DNA of 64,000 bases from Methanocella_A sp963769045 (GCA_963769045.1 CAVYKK010000014.1:62001-126000); one strand, 5' to 3'; counted from the first letter of the stretch, positions 51,606 through 60,553 are shown. Program-made: numbers and translations. The notes: generated by a model not told the origin, from the sequence alone.

Positions 51606-52972
51606 TGCCGGAAGATCGGATCGTAATCATCGGGGCAGGCGGAGCAGGCCTGACATCCGCGTTCCACGTGGCCCGCCGGGCGCCGGACGCGCGCATCACT
51701 GTTTTTTCTAAAGACCCGGTCGTCGCTTACAGCCAGTGTGGCATGCCATTTGTCTTAGACGGAAAGATCGACAGTTTCGACCGGCTGGTCATCTACGGGC
51801 CGGAGGTGTTCAAAGACCTGGGGCTGGACGTCAGGACCTCCACCCCCGTAGTGGACATAGACATTGATGGAAAAGCCGTTGTTACGACCAGCGGTGAGCG
51901 CATCGGCTACGACCGGCTCGTGATCGCTACCGGCTCGAAGCCCTTTGTCCCGCCAGTGCCCGGAGCGGATTTGCCGGGAGTCATGGAGCTGATCACCCTT
52001 GAGGACGGACGTCGCCTTGGCGAGAGGATAAAGCAGGCGAAGAATGTCGTCATCATCGGCGGAGGCCCCATCGGCCTGGAGACAGCACCGGCATTTCTCG
52101 ACGCCGGCGCAAAACTGACTATCATCGAGCGGATGCAACAGATCATGCCATCTGCGCTGGACCCGGACATGGCTGCTGTCATACAGGAGCACCTGGAGAA
52201 GAAAGGCGCCAGGGTGATCACGGGCAAGGGCGTCGATGCGATCGACGGCTCCGCAGCCGTAGAGTCGATATCGTGCGGCGGAGAGACCATACAGGCCGAT
52301 CTCGTGCTGCTGTCGGCAGGCATACGGCCCAACGTAGACCTGGCCAAAAAGGCAGGCATCGATACCGGCGTCACCGGTGGCATCGTCGTGGACGAGTATT
52401 TCCGTGTCCGCAGAAACGGTAAGTACCTCGACGATGTGCTCGCCGCGGGCGACTGTGCCGAGGTGAAGAGCATCGTCACAGGAAAGCCGGTCATCTACGC
52501 CGTGGGCAGTGTGGCGAACCGGCAGGCTACCTACGTCGGCGACTACCTGATCGGCAAAAAGAGACCGTACCCGTCGGTGCTGTGCCCGACCGTCTGCGTG
52601 ATCGGCGGCCTTCACGCGGGCAGCGTCGGCCTGACCACCCGGGGCTGCGAGCAGGCCGGTATTGTGCCTGTTGTTTTCAAGGCAAAAGGCAATACACGCG
52701 CCCGCTATTACCCGGGCGGCAAATCTGTGGAGATCAAGCTCCTGGCGGATGGCGAACGCCTCGTCGGGGGCCAGGTCATCGGCGAGGAAGGCGTACACGG
52801 CCGCATCAACGTGCTGTCACTCGCGATCGGCAAGAGGATGAGACCTGCGGACCTCGCGACAGCCGAGACCTGCTACGCGCCGCCGGTTGCGTCAATGATT
52901 GACCCGCTAACATATGCGGCAGAGATGCTCGCGCTCAAATGTGCCCGGGTTGCCCGGACGCCAGGTAGTTAG
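51605..52972 (+). CDS. FAD/NAD(P)-dependent disulfide-type oxidoreductase (CoA-disulfide reductase/NADH oxidase family)
   Basis: Rossmann motifs are IIGAGGAGLTSAFHVAR (FAD) and VVIIGGGPIGLETAPAFLDA (NADH). AYSQCGMPF places a single redox cysteine at about residue 45, the signature of CoA-disulfide reductases, NADH oxidases and polysulfide-type reductases. VLAAGDCAEVKS is the second FAD site, and a dimerisation domain fills the C-terminus. The 455-residue length fits. It likely reduces disulfides or oxygen in redox defence; the precise substrate is undetermined. It is coupled to the preceding winged-helix gene. Confidence 0.88.
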   Translation: MPEDRIVIIGAGGAGLTSAFHVARRAPDARITVFSKDPVVAYSQCGMPFVLDGKIDSFDRLVIYGPEVFKDLGLDVRTSTPVVDIDIDGKAVVTTSGERIGYDRLVIATGSKPFVPPVPGADLPGVMELITLEDGRRLGERIKQAKNVVIIGGGPIGLETAPAFLDAGAKLTIIERMQQIMPSALDPDMAAVIQEHLEKKGARVITGKGVDAIDGSAAVESISCGGETIQADLVLLSAGIRPNVDLAKKAGIDTGVTGGIVVDEYFRVRRNGKYLDDVLAAGDCAEVKSIVTGKPVIYAVGSVANRQATYVGDYLIGKKRPYPSVLCPTVCVIGGLHAGSVGLTTRGCEQAGIVPVVFKAKGNTRARYYPGGKSVEIKLLADGERLVGGQVIGEEGVHGRINVLSLAIGKRMRPADLATAETCYAPPVASMIDPLTYAAEMLALKCARVARTPGS

Positions 52973-53133
52973 TATCGCGCTCTATAATGGTTCGTTTACG
53001 CGCACGCGCGCGGACGGGGCCGCCCCTGCGTGCGACTAAAAGTCCGGCTTGTTTTATCGTCTTAAGTCTGACCAGGGCTCCGGTTATACGCCGACTCCCG
53101 GCCCCTTGTAATGAGTGTTATTTATTGTGGATA

Positions 53134-54219
53134 ATGACAATACTGGTTATGAGAGGGAATCTTTTGACCAGGCTTTACGATGCTGCAAGGATAGCCATGA
53201 AAGACGTGATCGGCCTGAAAGAGGGCGAGGAAGTGCTCATTGTCACGAACTTCGAGGGCGACGTGTTCCCGATCGCCCGGGCGATCTTTGACGCGACGAA
53301 AGAGCTGGGCGGGAAGCCGGTCATGGCCATCCAGGGCGAGAAAGGCCAGTTCGACTTCGCGGAAAGGCTGGTTAACGAGTCGATCAGGGCCGAGCCGGAC
53401 GTCTGTGTCATGCTCACGGCAAACAAACTGGGTAAGGACCCTTATGGCATCAACGTCGGCTACGTCGGCCGGGACGGCCGGAAGTACAACTCGATTTTCA
53501 ACAAGGTGTGGAGGGGCGACCGGCGGGTAAGGACGTTCTTCTCGCCGGGAATTACACAGGAGATTTTCGAGAGGGCGGTACCGGTGGACTATGCAAAAAT
53601 GCGCATGGTAGCTGCGAAACTGAAGAAGGTCCTGGACGAGGGTAACGAGGTAAAGGTCACCTCGCCCGGCGGCACAGACGTGACTGTTGACATCATGGGT
53701 CGCAAGGCACATGCTGATGACGGCAACTTCACAATACCGGGCACTGGCGGCAACCTGCCGGCGGGTGAAGTGTACATTTCGCCCGTAGTCAGGGGAGTCA
53801 GCGGCACGATAGTGATCGATGGCACGATTACGCTCAGCCCGGGGTCGGTCATCCCTGACAGGCCTATCGTGATCAAAATGAGGGACGGTTATGTCTCCGG
53901 CATATCCGGCGGCAAAGATGCGAAGAAGCTATTAAAGGTCATCGAGAAGGGCGAGGAGATAGCGCGGGAAAAAGGCCTTAAAGAGCAGGAACGCAACGCC
54001 AGGCACATCGGCGAGCTGGGCATCGGCATCAACCCGAAGGCGAAGATGACCGGCATCCTGCTGGAGGACGAGAAGCTCGGGAAGACTGTGCACTTCGCCA
54101 TCGGCAGCAACTTCGACCAGGATGCCGAAGCGATGATACACCTGGACGGCCTCGTGATGAAGCCGGATATGTGGGTCGACGGCAGACAGATCATGACGAA
54201 GGGTGACTTTACTCTCTGA
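53134..54219 (+). CDS. M29-like aminopeptidase
   Basis: The protein of about 361 residues is a second M29-type metallopeptidase: KVTSPGGTDVTVDIMGRKA, NLPAGEVYISPVVRGVSGTI and HIGELGIGINPKAKMTGILL are its metal-site blocks. It shares architecture with 30877-32034 but is diverged. Start choice is uncertain: ATG 53134 (MTILVMRGN) or ATG 53149 (MRGNLLTRLYD); an extension to 52987 crosses a Z-DNA-like CG tract and is rejected. No ribosome-binding site decides between them. Confidence 0.86.
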   Translation: MTILVMRGNLLTRLYDAARIAMKDVIGLKEGEEVLIVTNFEGDVFPIARAIFDATKELGGKPVMAIQGEKGQFDFAERLVNESIRAEPDVCVMLTANKLGKDPYGINVGYVGRDGRKYNSIFNKVWRGDRRVRTFFSPGITQEIFERAVPVDYAKMRMVAAKLKKVLDEGNEVKVTSPGGTDVTVDIMGRKAHADDGNFTIPGTGGNLPAGEVYISPVVRGVSGTIVIDGTITLSPGSVIPDRPIVIKMRDGYVSGISGGKDAKKLLKVIEKGEEIAREKGLKEQERNARHIGELGIGINPKAKMTGILLEDEKLGKTVHFAIGSNFDQDAEAMIHLDGLVMKPDMWVDGRQIMTKGDFTL

Positions 54220-54400
54220 TGGCAAGATCAGAGGCATGGTTACTATCATGGCGGACGGCGAAGTAAAAAACGAAACGCCACATTGGTAAAAATTGCCGGG
54301 AGCCTGTAAGCTGCCCGTATCATTATTATATTTCATCATGCCGACGCTTTGCTTATTAACAGATTGTGAGAGAATTCTATTATACTATAATCGCGTTATA

Positions 54401-55168
54401 ATGTTTATGCAAAACAGGGGTAAACTTTGCATTATCGTCTTTGCATTGTTTATCATTGGAACAGTCGTTCCGGCGTATGCTGACGATCAGGGTGGCTATG
54501 TCGTCACACTCGGCGATCATCCTAACACGTCGCTCGACCAGGGTGAAATCAGGCAGGTAACATTCTGGGAGCTGCCGCTCCGGGTACAGCTATTTTACGT
54601 CGGGGAATTCCTGGGTGCCCTGGGCGCTCTGCTAGTGATCTTCAAGTTCCTGCCGTTTTTCCTGATCAAGTCCAAGCACATGCTGGATAACCGTAACCGT
54701 GAGAAGATCTATAACTATATCGACGAAAATCCCGGGTGCACGGTCAACGAAATATCCAGGAGCCAGTCGATGAACGTCGGCAGCATCAGGTATCATGTCC
54801 AGCGCCTGGAGATCATGAGCAGGATCATACATAAGAAGTTCGGCAAGTTCACCCGGCTGTTTCGCAACTCCGGCACTTATAACGATCGCGAGATCGTCGT
54901 CCTCTCGGTGCTGAACATCAGGATGAACAAGGCTATCGTGCTGGCAGTCAGAGAGCAGCCAGGCCTGTCAAACAAGCAGATCGCCGACAGGCTGAATATC
55001 AAAGAGAGCATGGCCCACCTCTACCTGAAAAACCTGTTGGAGAATGAGATCGTCAGGTATGAAAAGGACGGCCAGCATAAGTTGTTTTACCTCGCAAGCG
55101 ACATAGAAGAAATCCTGCAAAAGATGTCGAGACCGCAGCCGACGCAGAAACTCAAAGCTACGGCATGA
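54401..55168 (+). CDS. Membrane-anchored winged-helix regulator with signal peptide
   Basis: An N-terminal signal or anchor (GKLCIIVFALFIIGTVVPAY), a short extracellular segment, a second transmembrane helix (FYVGEFLGALGALLVIFKFL) and two cytoplasmic winged-helix domains (TVNEISRSQSMNVGSIRYHV; LSNKQIADRLNIKESMAHLY) give the same layout as 21707-23989 without the propeller. It is a probable one-component regulator. ATG 54401 and ATG 54407 are both possible; TATTATACTATAAT at about 54378-54391 suggests a leaderless transcript. Product about 255 residues. Confidence 0.82.
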   Translation: MFMQNRGKLCIIVFALFIIGTVVPAYADDQGGYVVTLGDHPNTSLDQGEIRQVTFWELPLRVQLFYVGEFLGALGALLVIFKFLPFFLIKSKHMLDNRNREKIYNYIDENPGCTVNEISRSQSMNVGSIRYHVQRLEIMSRIIHKKFGKFTRLFRNSGTYNDREIVVLSVLNIRMNKAIVLAVREQPGLSNKQIADRLNIKESMAHLYLKNLLENEIVRYEKDGQHKLFYLASDIEEILQKMSRPQPTQKLKATA

Positions 55169-55266
55169 TTCTTCCGACGTACAATCCGGGTAGCGGAGCC
55201 TTGTACATAAGCATGAGCAGCCTGCAGGGCTGACTACAATGTCTTACTTTTTAGAAAAATAAGAGG

Positions 55267-55288
55267 ACGGGCCCTCACTGGGGCCCGT
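55267..55288 (-). terminator. Terminator of the por-purO operon
   Basis: ACGGGCCC TCACTG GGGCCCGT forms an eight-pair stem followed on the minus strand by CCTCTTATTTTTCTAAAA. It overlaps the last codons and stop of purO. Confidence 0.7.
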
Positions 55289-55880
55289 TATACACGCCGA
55301 TCTTGAACTTCCCGCCTTCCTGGTAGGCGCCGGCGGCGCATACCGGCTTCTCGAAGGTCAGGTCATACATCTTCTTCGCCACGTCATCCGCCGAGTAAGC
55401 CTCGACCGTCAGCTGCGAGAAGACGGTCTTCTCGTAGGTGGCGACCATCAGGCAGCTTTTCTCCTGCAGTGGGAAGGTGCTCACGTTGAGGCCGTCCTTC
55501 GTGACGATGCCGAGGAACGCCTCGCTCTTGCTGATAACAGCCGCAATCCGCGGGGTGTTGAGCGAGTCCTTCTCATAGTCCATGGCGAGCAGGCTCAGCG
55601 CCAGCGCGTCACGTGCAGGATAGCCCATCGCGATCTTCTCGCAGATGGGGTCCGTGTGGGAGCCGTTGGTCACCACTGCCGCGTCAGGCAGCACCTTGAT
55701 ACAGTTGTAGGAAATATAGGGGCTCTTTTCGAGGTCCTTCACGTCCTTCGGCATGATCGCCGCGGTAGACTCGTTCAGCTTCACTGCATACCGGTTCGGA
55801 AAGGAGCGGGACGAGACCCTGTAGCCCGCCCACAGCTTGCCGTTCGTTTTCCCTATGGTCACGAACCTGCCAACGTACAT
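55275..55880 (-). CDS. purO: IMP cyclohydrolase, archaeal type
   Basis: PurO closes the last ring of inosinate from FAICAR in archaea. MYVGRFVTIGKTNGKLWAGY, AGYRVSSRSFPNR and ESTAAIMPKDVKDLEKSPYI are the family blocks. The start at 55880 is fixed by similarity; longer frames overlap porB. The product is 201 residues. It follows porB by four bases, an unusual partner for a pyruvate oxidoreductase operon. Confidence 0.93.
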   Translation of the reverse strand: MYVGRFVTIGKTNGKLWAGYRVSSRSFPNRYAVKLNESTAAIMPKDVKDLEKSPYISYNCIKVLPDAAVVTNGSHTDPICEKIAMGYPARDALALSLLAMDYEKDSLNTPRIAAVISKSEAFLGIVTKDGLNVSTFPLQEKSCLMVATYEKTVFSQLTVEAYSADDVAKKMYDLTFEKPVCAAGAYQEGGKFKIGVYNGPQ

Positions 55881-55884
55881 ACGT

Positions 55885-56817
55885 CTATTCCTCTTTTGAC
55901 GCTTTCTCTTTGGCTGCAGGCGCTTTCTCCTCGATGTCCAGGTTGAAATGCTTCGCGTTGAGGTCGGCGATGTGCTGGATCTTCTCGATCTCCTTGTCGC
56001 CGCCGGGCATCTTGAACAGGTGAGAGTACCGCTTCTGCTTGTCCAGATATTCTTTGACAGGCTTCCTATTTTTAATTTTCTTGACGCTGGTGACCTGGCC
56101 GTTCTCATACTCGTATAGCGGGTACAGGCCAGTCTCTACCGCGAGCCGCAGCACTTCGATGGACATGGCACCGTCTATGCCCCAGCCCGGGACACAGGTG
56201 GCATGCACCTGGAGGTACTTGGGGCCTTCGATCGACAACGCTTTACGGACTTTCTTGGTGAAGTCAGCCGGGTAGCCCATGGAGGTGGTCGCCACATAAG
56301 GCACACCGTGCGCCGCCATGATCGCCGGCACGTTCTTCTTGGGCCGCTGGTTGCCGAACGACATCTTGCCCGCCGGCGTGGTGGTGGTGGACGCGTCGTA
56401 GGGCGTCGAGCCGCTGCGCTGAATGCCCGTGTTCATGTACGCCTCATTGTCATAGCAGATGTACAGGATGTCGTGGCCCCGCTCCATGACGCCCGACAGC
56501 AGGCCGAAGCCGATGTCGAACGTGGCGCCATCTCCGCCGATGGCGATGACCTTGGTGTTGCCCTTCCGGCCGGTCGCCCGCAGTGCCGCCTCGATGCCAG
56601 CGGCGACGGGGGCGTTGTTCTCGAACAGCGAGTGTATCCAGGGCACCTTCCAGGCGCTCTCCGGGTAGGGCGTGGAGACGACCTCCATGCAGCCCGTCGC
56701 GTTCGTGATGATGACGTCGGGCCCGGTGATGCGTGCCAGTGTCTTCAGGAACAAAGCGCAGGCGCAGCCTGCACAGGCCCTGTGGCCCGATGCGTACAGG
56801 TCTTCCAGTGCCGCCAT
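55885..56817 (-). CDS. porB: Pyruvate:ferredoxin oxidoreductase, beta subunit
   Basis: PorB binds thiamine pyrophosphate and a [4Fe-4S] cluster for reversible decarboxylation of pyruvate to acetyl-CoA. The cluster cysteines include CAGCACAL near the N-terminus and CVPGWG, and the TPP site is GDGATFDIGFGLLSG followed by NEAYMNTG. Length 310 residues, with an acidic/lysine tail. It follows porA without a gap (TAA then ATG). Confidence 0.95.
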   Translation of the reverse strand: MAALEDLYASGHRACAGCACALFLKTLARITGPDVIITNATGCMEVVSTPYPESAWKVPWIHSLFENNAPVAAGIEAALRATGRKGNTKVIAIGGDGATFDIGFGLLSGVMERGHDILYICYDNEAYMNTGIQRSGSTPYDASTTTTPAGKMSFGNQRPKKNVPAIMAAHGVPYVATTSMGYPADFTKKVRKALSIEGPKYLQVHATCVPGWGIDGAMSIEVLRLAVETGLYPLYEYENGQVTSVKKIKNRKPVKEYLDKQKRYSHLFKMPGGDKEIEKIQHIADLNAKHFNLDIEEKAPAAKEKASKEE

Positions 56818-58018
56818 TTATATCCCCTCCGGCAGTATGTTCCGGTCGAGCTGGTACCATTCGAACTCTGAGACCCGCTCGCCGCCGATCTTCTTGTAGC
56901 CCTTGTCTGCAATACCCTTGATATCGGGGACGGTGACGTCCCGGCCGCCGAGCCCGATGATGAAGCCCAGCATGGTCGGCGCGTCCGGGGCGTTGTAAAG
57001 CGCAGCTTTCATGTCGACATACAGGGCACCTTCCATGCCCAGGGAGATGTCGCGGTCAAGCACGCAGACGACCTTGACGCCTTTGACGGCCGCACGCAGT
57101 GCCTCGACCGGGAAGGGCCGGTAGGACCGGACCTTGATGATGCCGACCGGTACGCCCGCGTTGCGCATCTCGTCCACGGCGTCCTTCATCGTGCCCAGGA
57201 TGGAGCCCATTGCGACGAGCGCCGATTTCGGCTCCTTCCATCTTGTACGTGTCAATCAGCCCGCCCTTGTACCGGCCGAACTTCTTGCCGAAGTCCCGGG
57301 CGACTTCCTCGATGACTGGCTTGGCCTTGATCTGGGCGTCGTGAACCATGTACCTGGCTTCCGTGTAGTACTCCGGCTGCGCCAGCGCGCCCATGGTGAC
57401 CGGGTCCTTCGGGTCGAGCCTGAACAGCGGCTTGTATGGCGGCAGGAACTCGTCGACCATCTTCTGGTCGTAGACTTCCACCGGCTCGTACAGGTGGGTG
57501 ACCTGGAAACCGTCGAGGTTCACCATCACCGGGAGTACCACCCTGTGGTCTTCGGCGATCTTGTACGCCTGAATGATAAGGTCCGCCGCTTCCTGGTTGT
57601 CCTCTGCCCAGAGCTGTATCCAGCCGTTATCCCGGGCCGAGATAGCGTCCTGGTGGTCGTTCCAGATGTTGATGGGCGAGGAAATCGCACGGTTTGCCAT
57701 CGCCAGTACACAGGGCAGGCGCATGCCTGCAATGCTGAACAGCACCTCGTACATGAGGACTGCACCCTGGGACGACGTCGCGCTGAACGTCCGCACGCCC
57801 GCCGCCTGGGCGCCCTGGACTACGGATGCGGCCGAGAACTCGCTCTCGGTGCGCACGTATTCGCAGTTAGTCAGGTCACCGTTGGCGATCATCGTCGAGA
57901 GGTCCTCCACGATGTGTGTCTGGGGCGTGATCGGGTACGCCGACACGACCGACGGCCGGCAGGCCCGCGCGGCTTCCGCGACCGCGTGAGAGCCTTCCAT
58001 GACTGCCATCTTTGCCAT
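56818..58018 (-). CDS. porA: Pyruvate:ferredoxin oxidoreductase, alpha subunit, with a one-base frameshift
   Basis: PorA contributes to the TPP site. The N-terminal part (57236-58018) runs MAVMEGSHAVAEAARACRPS, the family's PITPQTHIVEDL and SSQGAVLMYEVL. The C-terminal part (to 56818) is in another frame: PKSALVAMGSILGTMKDAV and VKVVCVLDRDISLGMEG. One surplus base near 57233-57235, in a run reading GAAGGAGCC on the minus strand, separates them; GAAGAGCC would restore a continuous KMEEPKSALVAM. Partners and downstream genes are intact, so a sequence error is likely. The full product would be about 400 residues. Confidence 0.9.
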
Positions 58019-58302
58019 TATTTCTCCTCCACAGCCATGTCAATCGCATCCACAGGGCACTCGTAGGCACAGATGCCACAGCCCTTGCAGTAGTCGTAGT
58101 TAACGCAAAATTTTTTCTTCTTGCCATCGTGGGCGCACTCGAACGGCGCGCCGTCCGGACAGGAGTCGGCGCACCGCCGGCAGCCTATGCATTTCTCGTG
58201 GTTGATGACGGCACGGTACGTCCGCCAGCCGCCGGTATGATACTGCATCGTCGTCCCCGGCTTCGCGACGAGCCCGATGGTCAGCCTCATCTTCTCAGGC
58301 AT
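58018..58302 (-). CDS. porD: Pyruvate:ferredoxin oxidoreductase, delta subunit
   Basis: A 94-residue ferredoxin-like subunit with two [4Fe-4S] motifs: CIGCRRCADSCPDG and CKGCGICAYECPVDAI. It passes electrons from PorB to external ferredoxin. The stop overlaps the porA start by one base (TAATG), and porC lies just upstream. Confidence 0.96.
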   Translation of the reverse strand: MPEKMRLTIGLVAKPGTTMQYHTGGWRTYRAVINHEKCIGCRRCADSCPDGAPFECAHDGKKKKFCVNYDYCKGCGICAYECPVDAIDMAVEEK

Positions 58303-58303
58303 G

Positions 58304-58843
58304 TCAGCCCTCCATCATCTGGTAGGCCCGCTTCACGGCCGCAATGTTCTTGTCTGCCACCTTGCCCGGGAACCGCTCTTTAATGGCCTTGTTGATCGAC
58401 TCGATCCTTATGGCCTTCGTCGCGCCGGCAAAGGCGCCGAGCAGCGATGTGTTTACGATCGGCACCCCTATGACCTCCAGCGCCAGCGCCGTCGCGTCCA
58501 GCGTCTTGATGGTCGCATGGGTGTGTATCTTGAGTTCGGAGGGCTTTTTCTCCGTATTGATGATCAGTAATCCATCCTGTTTCATGCCGCTCGCCACGTC
58601 CACCGCAGGGATAAGCGAGGGGTCCTGCACGATCACGTAGTCCGGCTCGTAGACCTGGCTGCGGATGCGGATCGGATTGTCTGCGATGCGCGCGAACGCT
58701 GTGACGGGGGCGCCTCTGCGCTCCGTGCCGAAGTACGGGAACGCCTGGCTCCACTTCCCGTCCTCGAACGCGGCGATCGCGATCAGCTCCGCGGCCGTCA
58801 CTGAACCCTGTCCGCCGCGGCCGTGAATGCGAATTTCCTTCAA
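58304..58843 (-). CDS. porC: Pyruvate:ferredoxin oxidoreductase, gamma subunit
   Basis: PorC begins with IRIHGRGGQGSVTAAELIAI, the standard gamma-subunit motif, and also contains YVIVQDPSLI and NTSLLGAFAGATKAI. The TTG at 58843 is selected because GGAGG lies seven to eight bases upstream; the more distal TTG at 58858 would sit before that ribosome-binding site. It is the first gene of porC-porD-porA-porB-purO. Length 179 residues. Confidence 0.92.
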   Translation of the reverse strand: MKEIRIHGRGGQGSVTAAELIAIAAFEDGKWSQAFPYFGTERRGAPVTAFARIADNPIRIRSQVYEPDYVIVQDPSLIPAVDVASGMKQDGLLIINTEKKPSELKIHTHATIKTLDATALALEVIGVPIVNTSLLGAFAGATKAIRIESINKAIKERFPGKVADKNIAAVKRAYQMMEG

Positions 58844-59176
58844 CTGGGTTTCCTCCAATAAAACCTGTTACCGTAGGTTCTTAATGATTTTACATGTTAA
58901 ATAGCGGTGCTCCTAAATAAGCCTTATGAAACAATCGACGTCTATTTAACCTATATTGTTATCATTAGGTATATAATGTCCATTATATAAAAGTTGTTTA
59001 ATGTTATATTTCAGCCAGCGTAAAAGGCGTCATGTAAAAATGTTGTAAAATCATTCATATTTTAAGGGCATAAAAAAAATTCGCTGATTGTCGTAATATT
59101 CTCGAATTTATTATTAAATGTCCTAACAGGCCGACATCTGTGCCTATATATTCTCAGAGCATCAAAACACTGGTTC
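58844..59176. other. AT-rich region upstream of por; promoter, no gene
   Basis: This stretch is strikingly AT-rich compared with the genes. TATATAATG near 58970-58978 and TTATATAAAAGTTG near 58983-58996 are TATA candidates for the minus-strand por operon. No coding frame is credible. It borders the second composite repeat. Confidence 0.4.
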
Positions 59177-60259
59177 ATTTTCATAGCAATCGCGGTGCGA
59201 CGCCCATGCGTTCTTGCAATACTAAAGATTTTTTAAACAACATGATATGGTCAATCCAATATTAATCGCGGTGCGACGCCCCTGCTTACTTCGTCGCATG
59301 GGCTACTCCGGGTTTTTCCGGTCTCATGAAAAATTTAATAAAATGAAGCCGACGCATGCCGATCTAACGATAAATGTAATAAACCATATAAATGGAGTTT
59401 AGACATAGCTATTTTTCATCACCTCTACTTGAAAATACCCTTTTTCATCCGTCGAGTGCTCCGCCGTCCGGGCCGCGTGCTTACAATATCAGAGATCAAT
59501 AGCGCATGATATGGTCTTTCCAATATTAATCGCGGTGCGACGCCCATGCGCGCTGATGCTGCATGGGCTACTCCGGGTTTTTCCGGTGCTCCACCGTCCG
59601 GGCCGCGCTCGCACCCTCGCCGGACGTGCCCGGCTGCGCTTCGCTGCGCCGGACTCGACCGCTTCGCAAGCGCTAAGCAACGCGCCTATCGGCAGCGTTC
59701 ATTGCCCGGCCGCCTCCGCACCCCTCGCACCGCATAGCGTGCGAGGGGCCTTCGGCCGAAAAAACCCTCCGCGGACCGCGAGAGCAGCATAGGCTACTCG
59801 TACAATGACTAGTATTGGCTTGTTGCCTGTACTAGTATTGGTATGGGTAGCCTGTGCTTCTCCGCGAAAGGCGGAGGGTTTTTTCGGCTTGCCCTCTCGC
59901 ACGCGTAGCTGTGCGAGGGGTGTGGAGGTGTCGGGTGTGAAAAACGTTGCCGATAGGCGCGTTTTTCAGGGCTTGCAAAGGAGGCTCAACGCCGCCGAAG
60001 GCGCGTTGTGCCGACGAAGGTGCGAGCCCGTCGCCCGACACTGGAACACCGGAAAACCCGGAGTAGCACGTGCGGCAAAGCAAGCACGGGCGTCGCACCG
60101 CGATTAATATGGGAAGTATGGGTTATCTGCTATGATGCTTATGCAAGAAGCAAGCACGGGCGTCGCACTGCGATTAATAATGGAAGTAATGGATATTGGT
60201 CAATAGGTCTTTTTTACAAGAAGCAAGCACGGGCGTCGCGCCATGATAGGGATAAAAAT
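59177..60259. repeat. Composite inverted-array element, copy 2 (inverted relative to copy 1)
   Basis: Forward repeats lie at about 59177-59213, 59252-59288 and 59517-59553, the core at 59554-60079 (526 bp), and reverse repeats at 60080-60116, 60150-60186 and 60223-60259 (degenerate). The left half of this core matches the reverse complement of the right half of core 1, and the right half matches the left half of core 1, so the two elements are inverted copies. A truncated second core start (from 59289, GCATGGGCTACTCCGGG) with an insertion lies between the second and third forward repeats. Confidence 0.85.
59323..59456. mobile_element. Short AT-rich insertion in a truncated core fragment
   Basis: The element sequence CCGGGTTTTTCCGGT is interrupted, then resumes at GTGCTCCGCCGTCC near 59456. 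The roughly 134-bp insert begins ATGAAAAATTT and ends TTTTTCATCC, giving an eight-base inverted terminal match. It has no coding capacity. It could be a miniature transposon, or simply replaced DNA. Confidence 0.4.
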
Positions 60260-60379
60260 GGAAACAAGATCGATTCAAGAATAATACACTTTTACACACT
60301 ATTATGACGGCGACGGAAATCCTTATCGTTTGATTATACATATATAATAATTAACATTATTTTTGGTGTGGTGTGTCAC

Positions 60380-60553
60380 ATGCCTGATGACCGTGATGCC
60401 ATAATAGACAGGCTGCGCAAGGAAGCAATCGAAAGGTGCCGGAAAAGGATAGAGGAAGCTGTGGCCGGCCGGCAGAAAGGCGTGAACGTGAGCACATACG
60501 CCCGGCAGGACTATGGCCTGATGACGGCGTATAAGAAAGCCCGCGGACTCTGA
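60380..60553 (+). CDS. Small basic helical protein, unknown
   Basis: The 57-residue product (MPDDRDAIIDRLRKEAIERC) is rich in R, K and E with long predicted helices and a conserved-looking TYARQDYGLMTAYKKARGL end. ATG at 60380 is preferred; 60368 is an alternative. The TATA-like TATATATAATAATTAA at about 60339-60354 fits a short leader. It lies between the composite repeat and the ATP synthase cluster; no family recognised. Confidence 0.55.
   Translation: MPDDRDAIIDRLRKEAIERCRKRIEEAVAGRQKGVNVSTYARQDYGLMTAYKKARGL

Noticed and set aside
51755..52798. 347-residue frame opposite the flavoprotein gene
   Set aside because: The plus strand has intact FAD and NAD motifs; the antisense frame has no recognisable domain.
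52987..53133. N-terminal extension of the second M29 peptidase
   Set aside because: The extension translates an alternating CG tract and low-complexity DNA with no family similarity.
58860..60367. tRNA or rRNA genes in the long non-coding stretch
   Set aside because: No cloverleaf with a T-arm GTTC-type sequence or rRNA-like sequence was found by eye here or elsewhere in the window; a covariance scan would be decisive.
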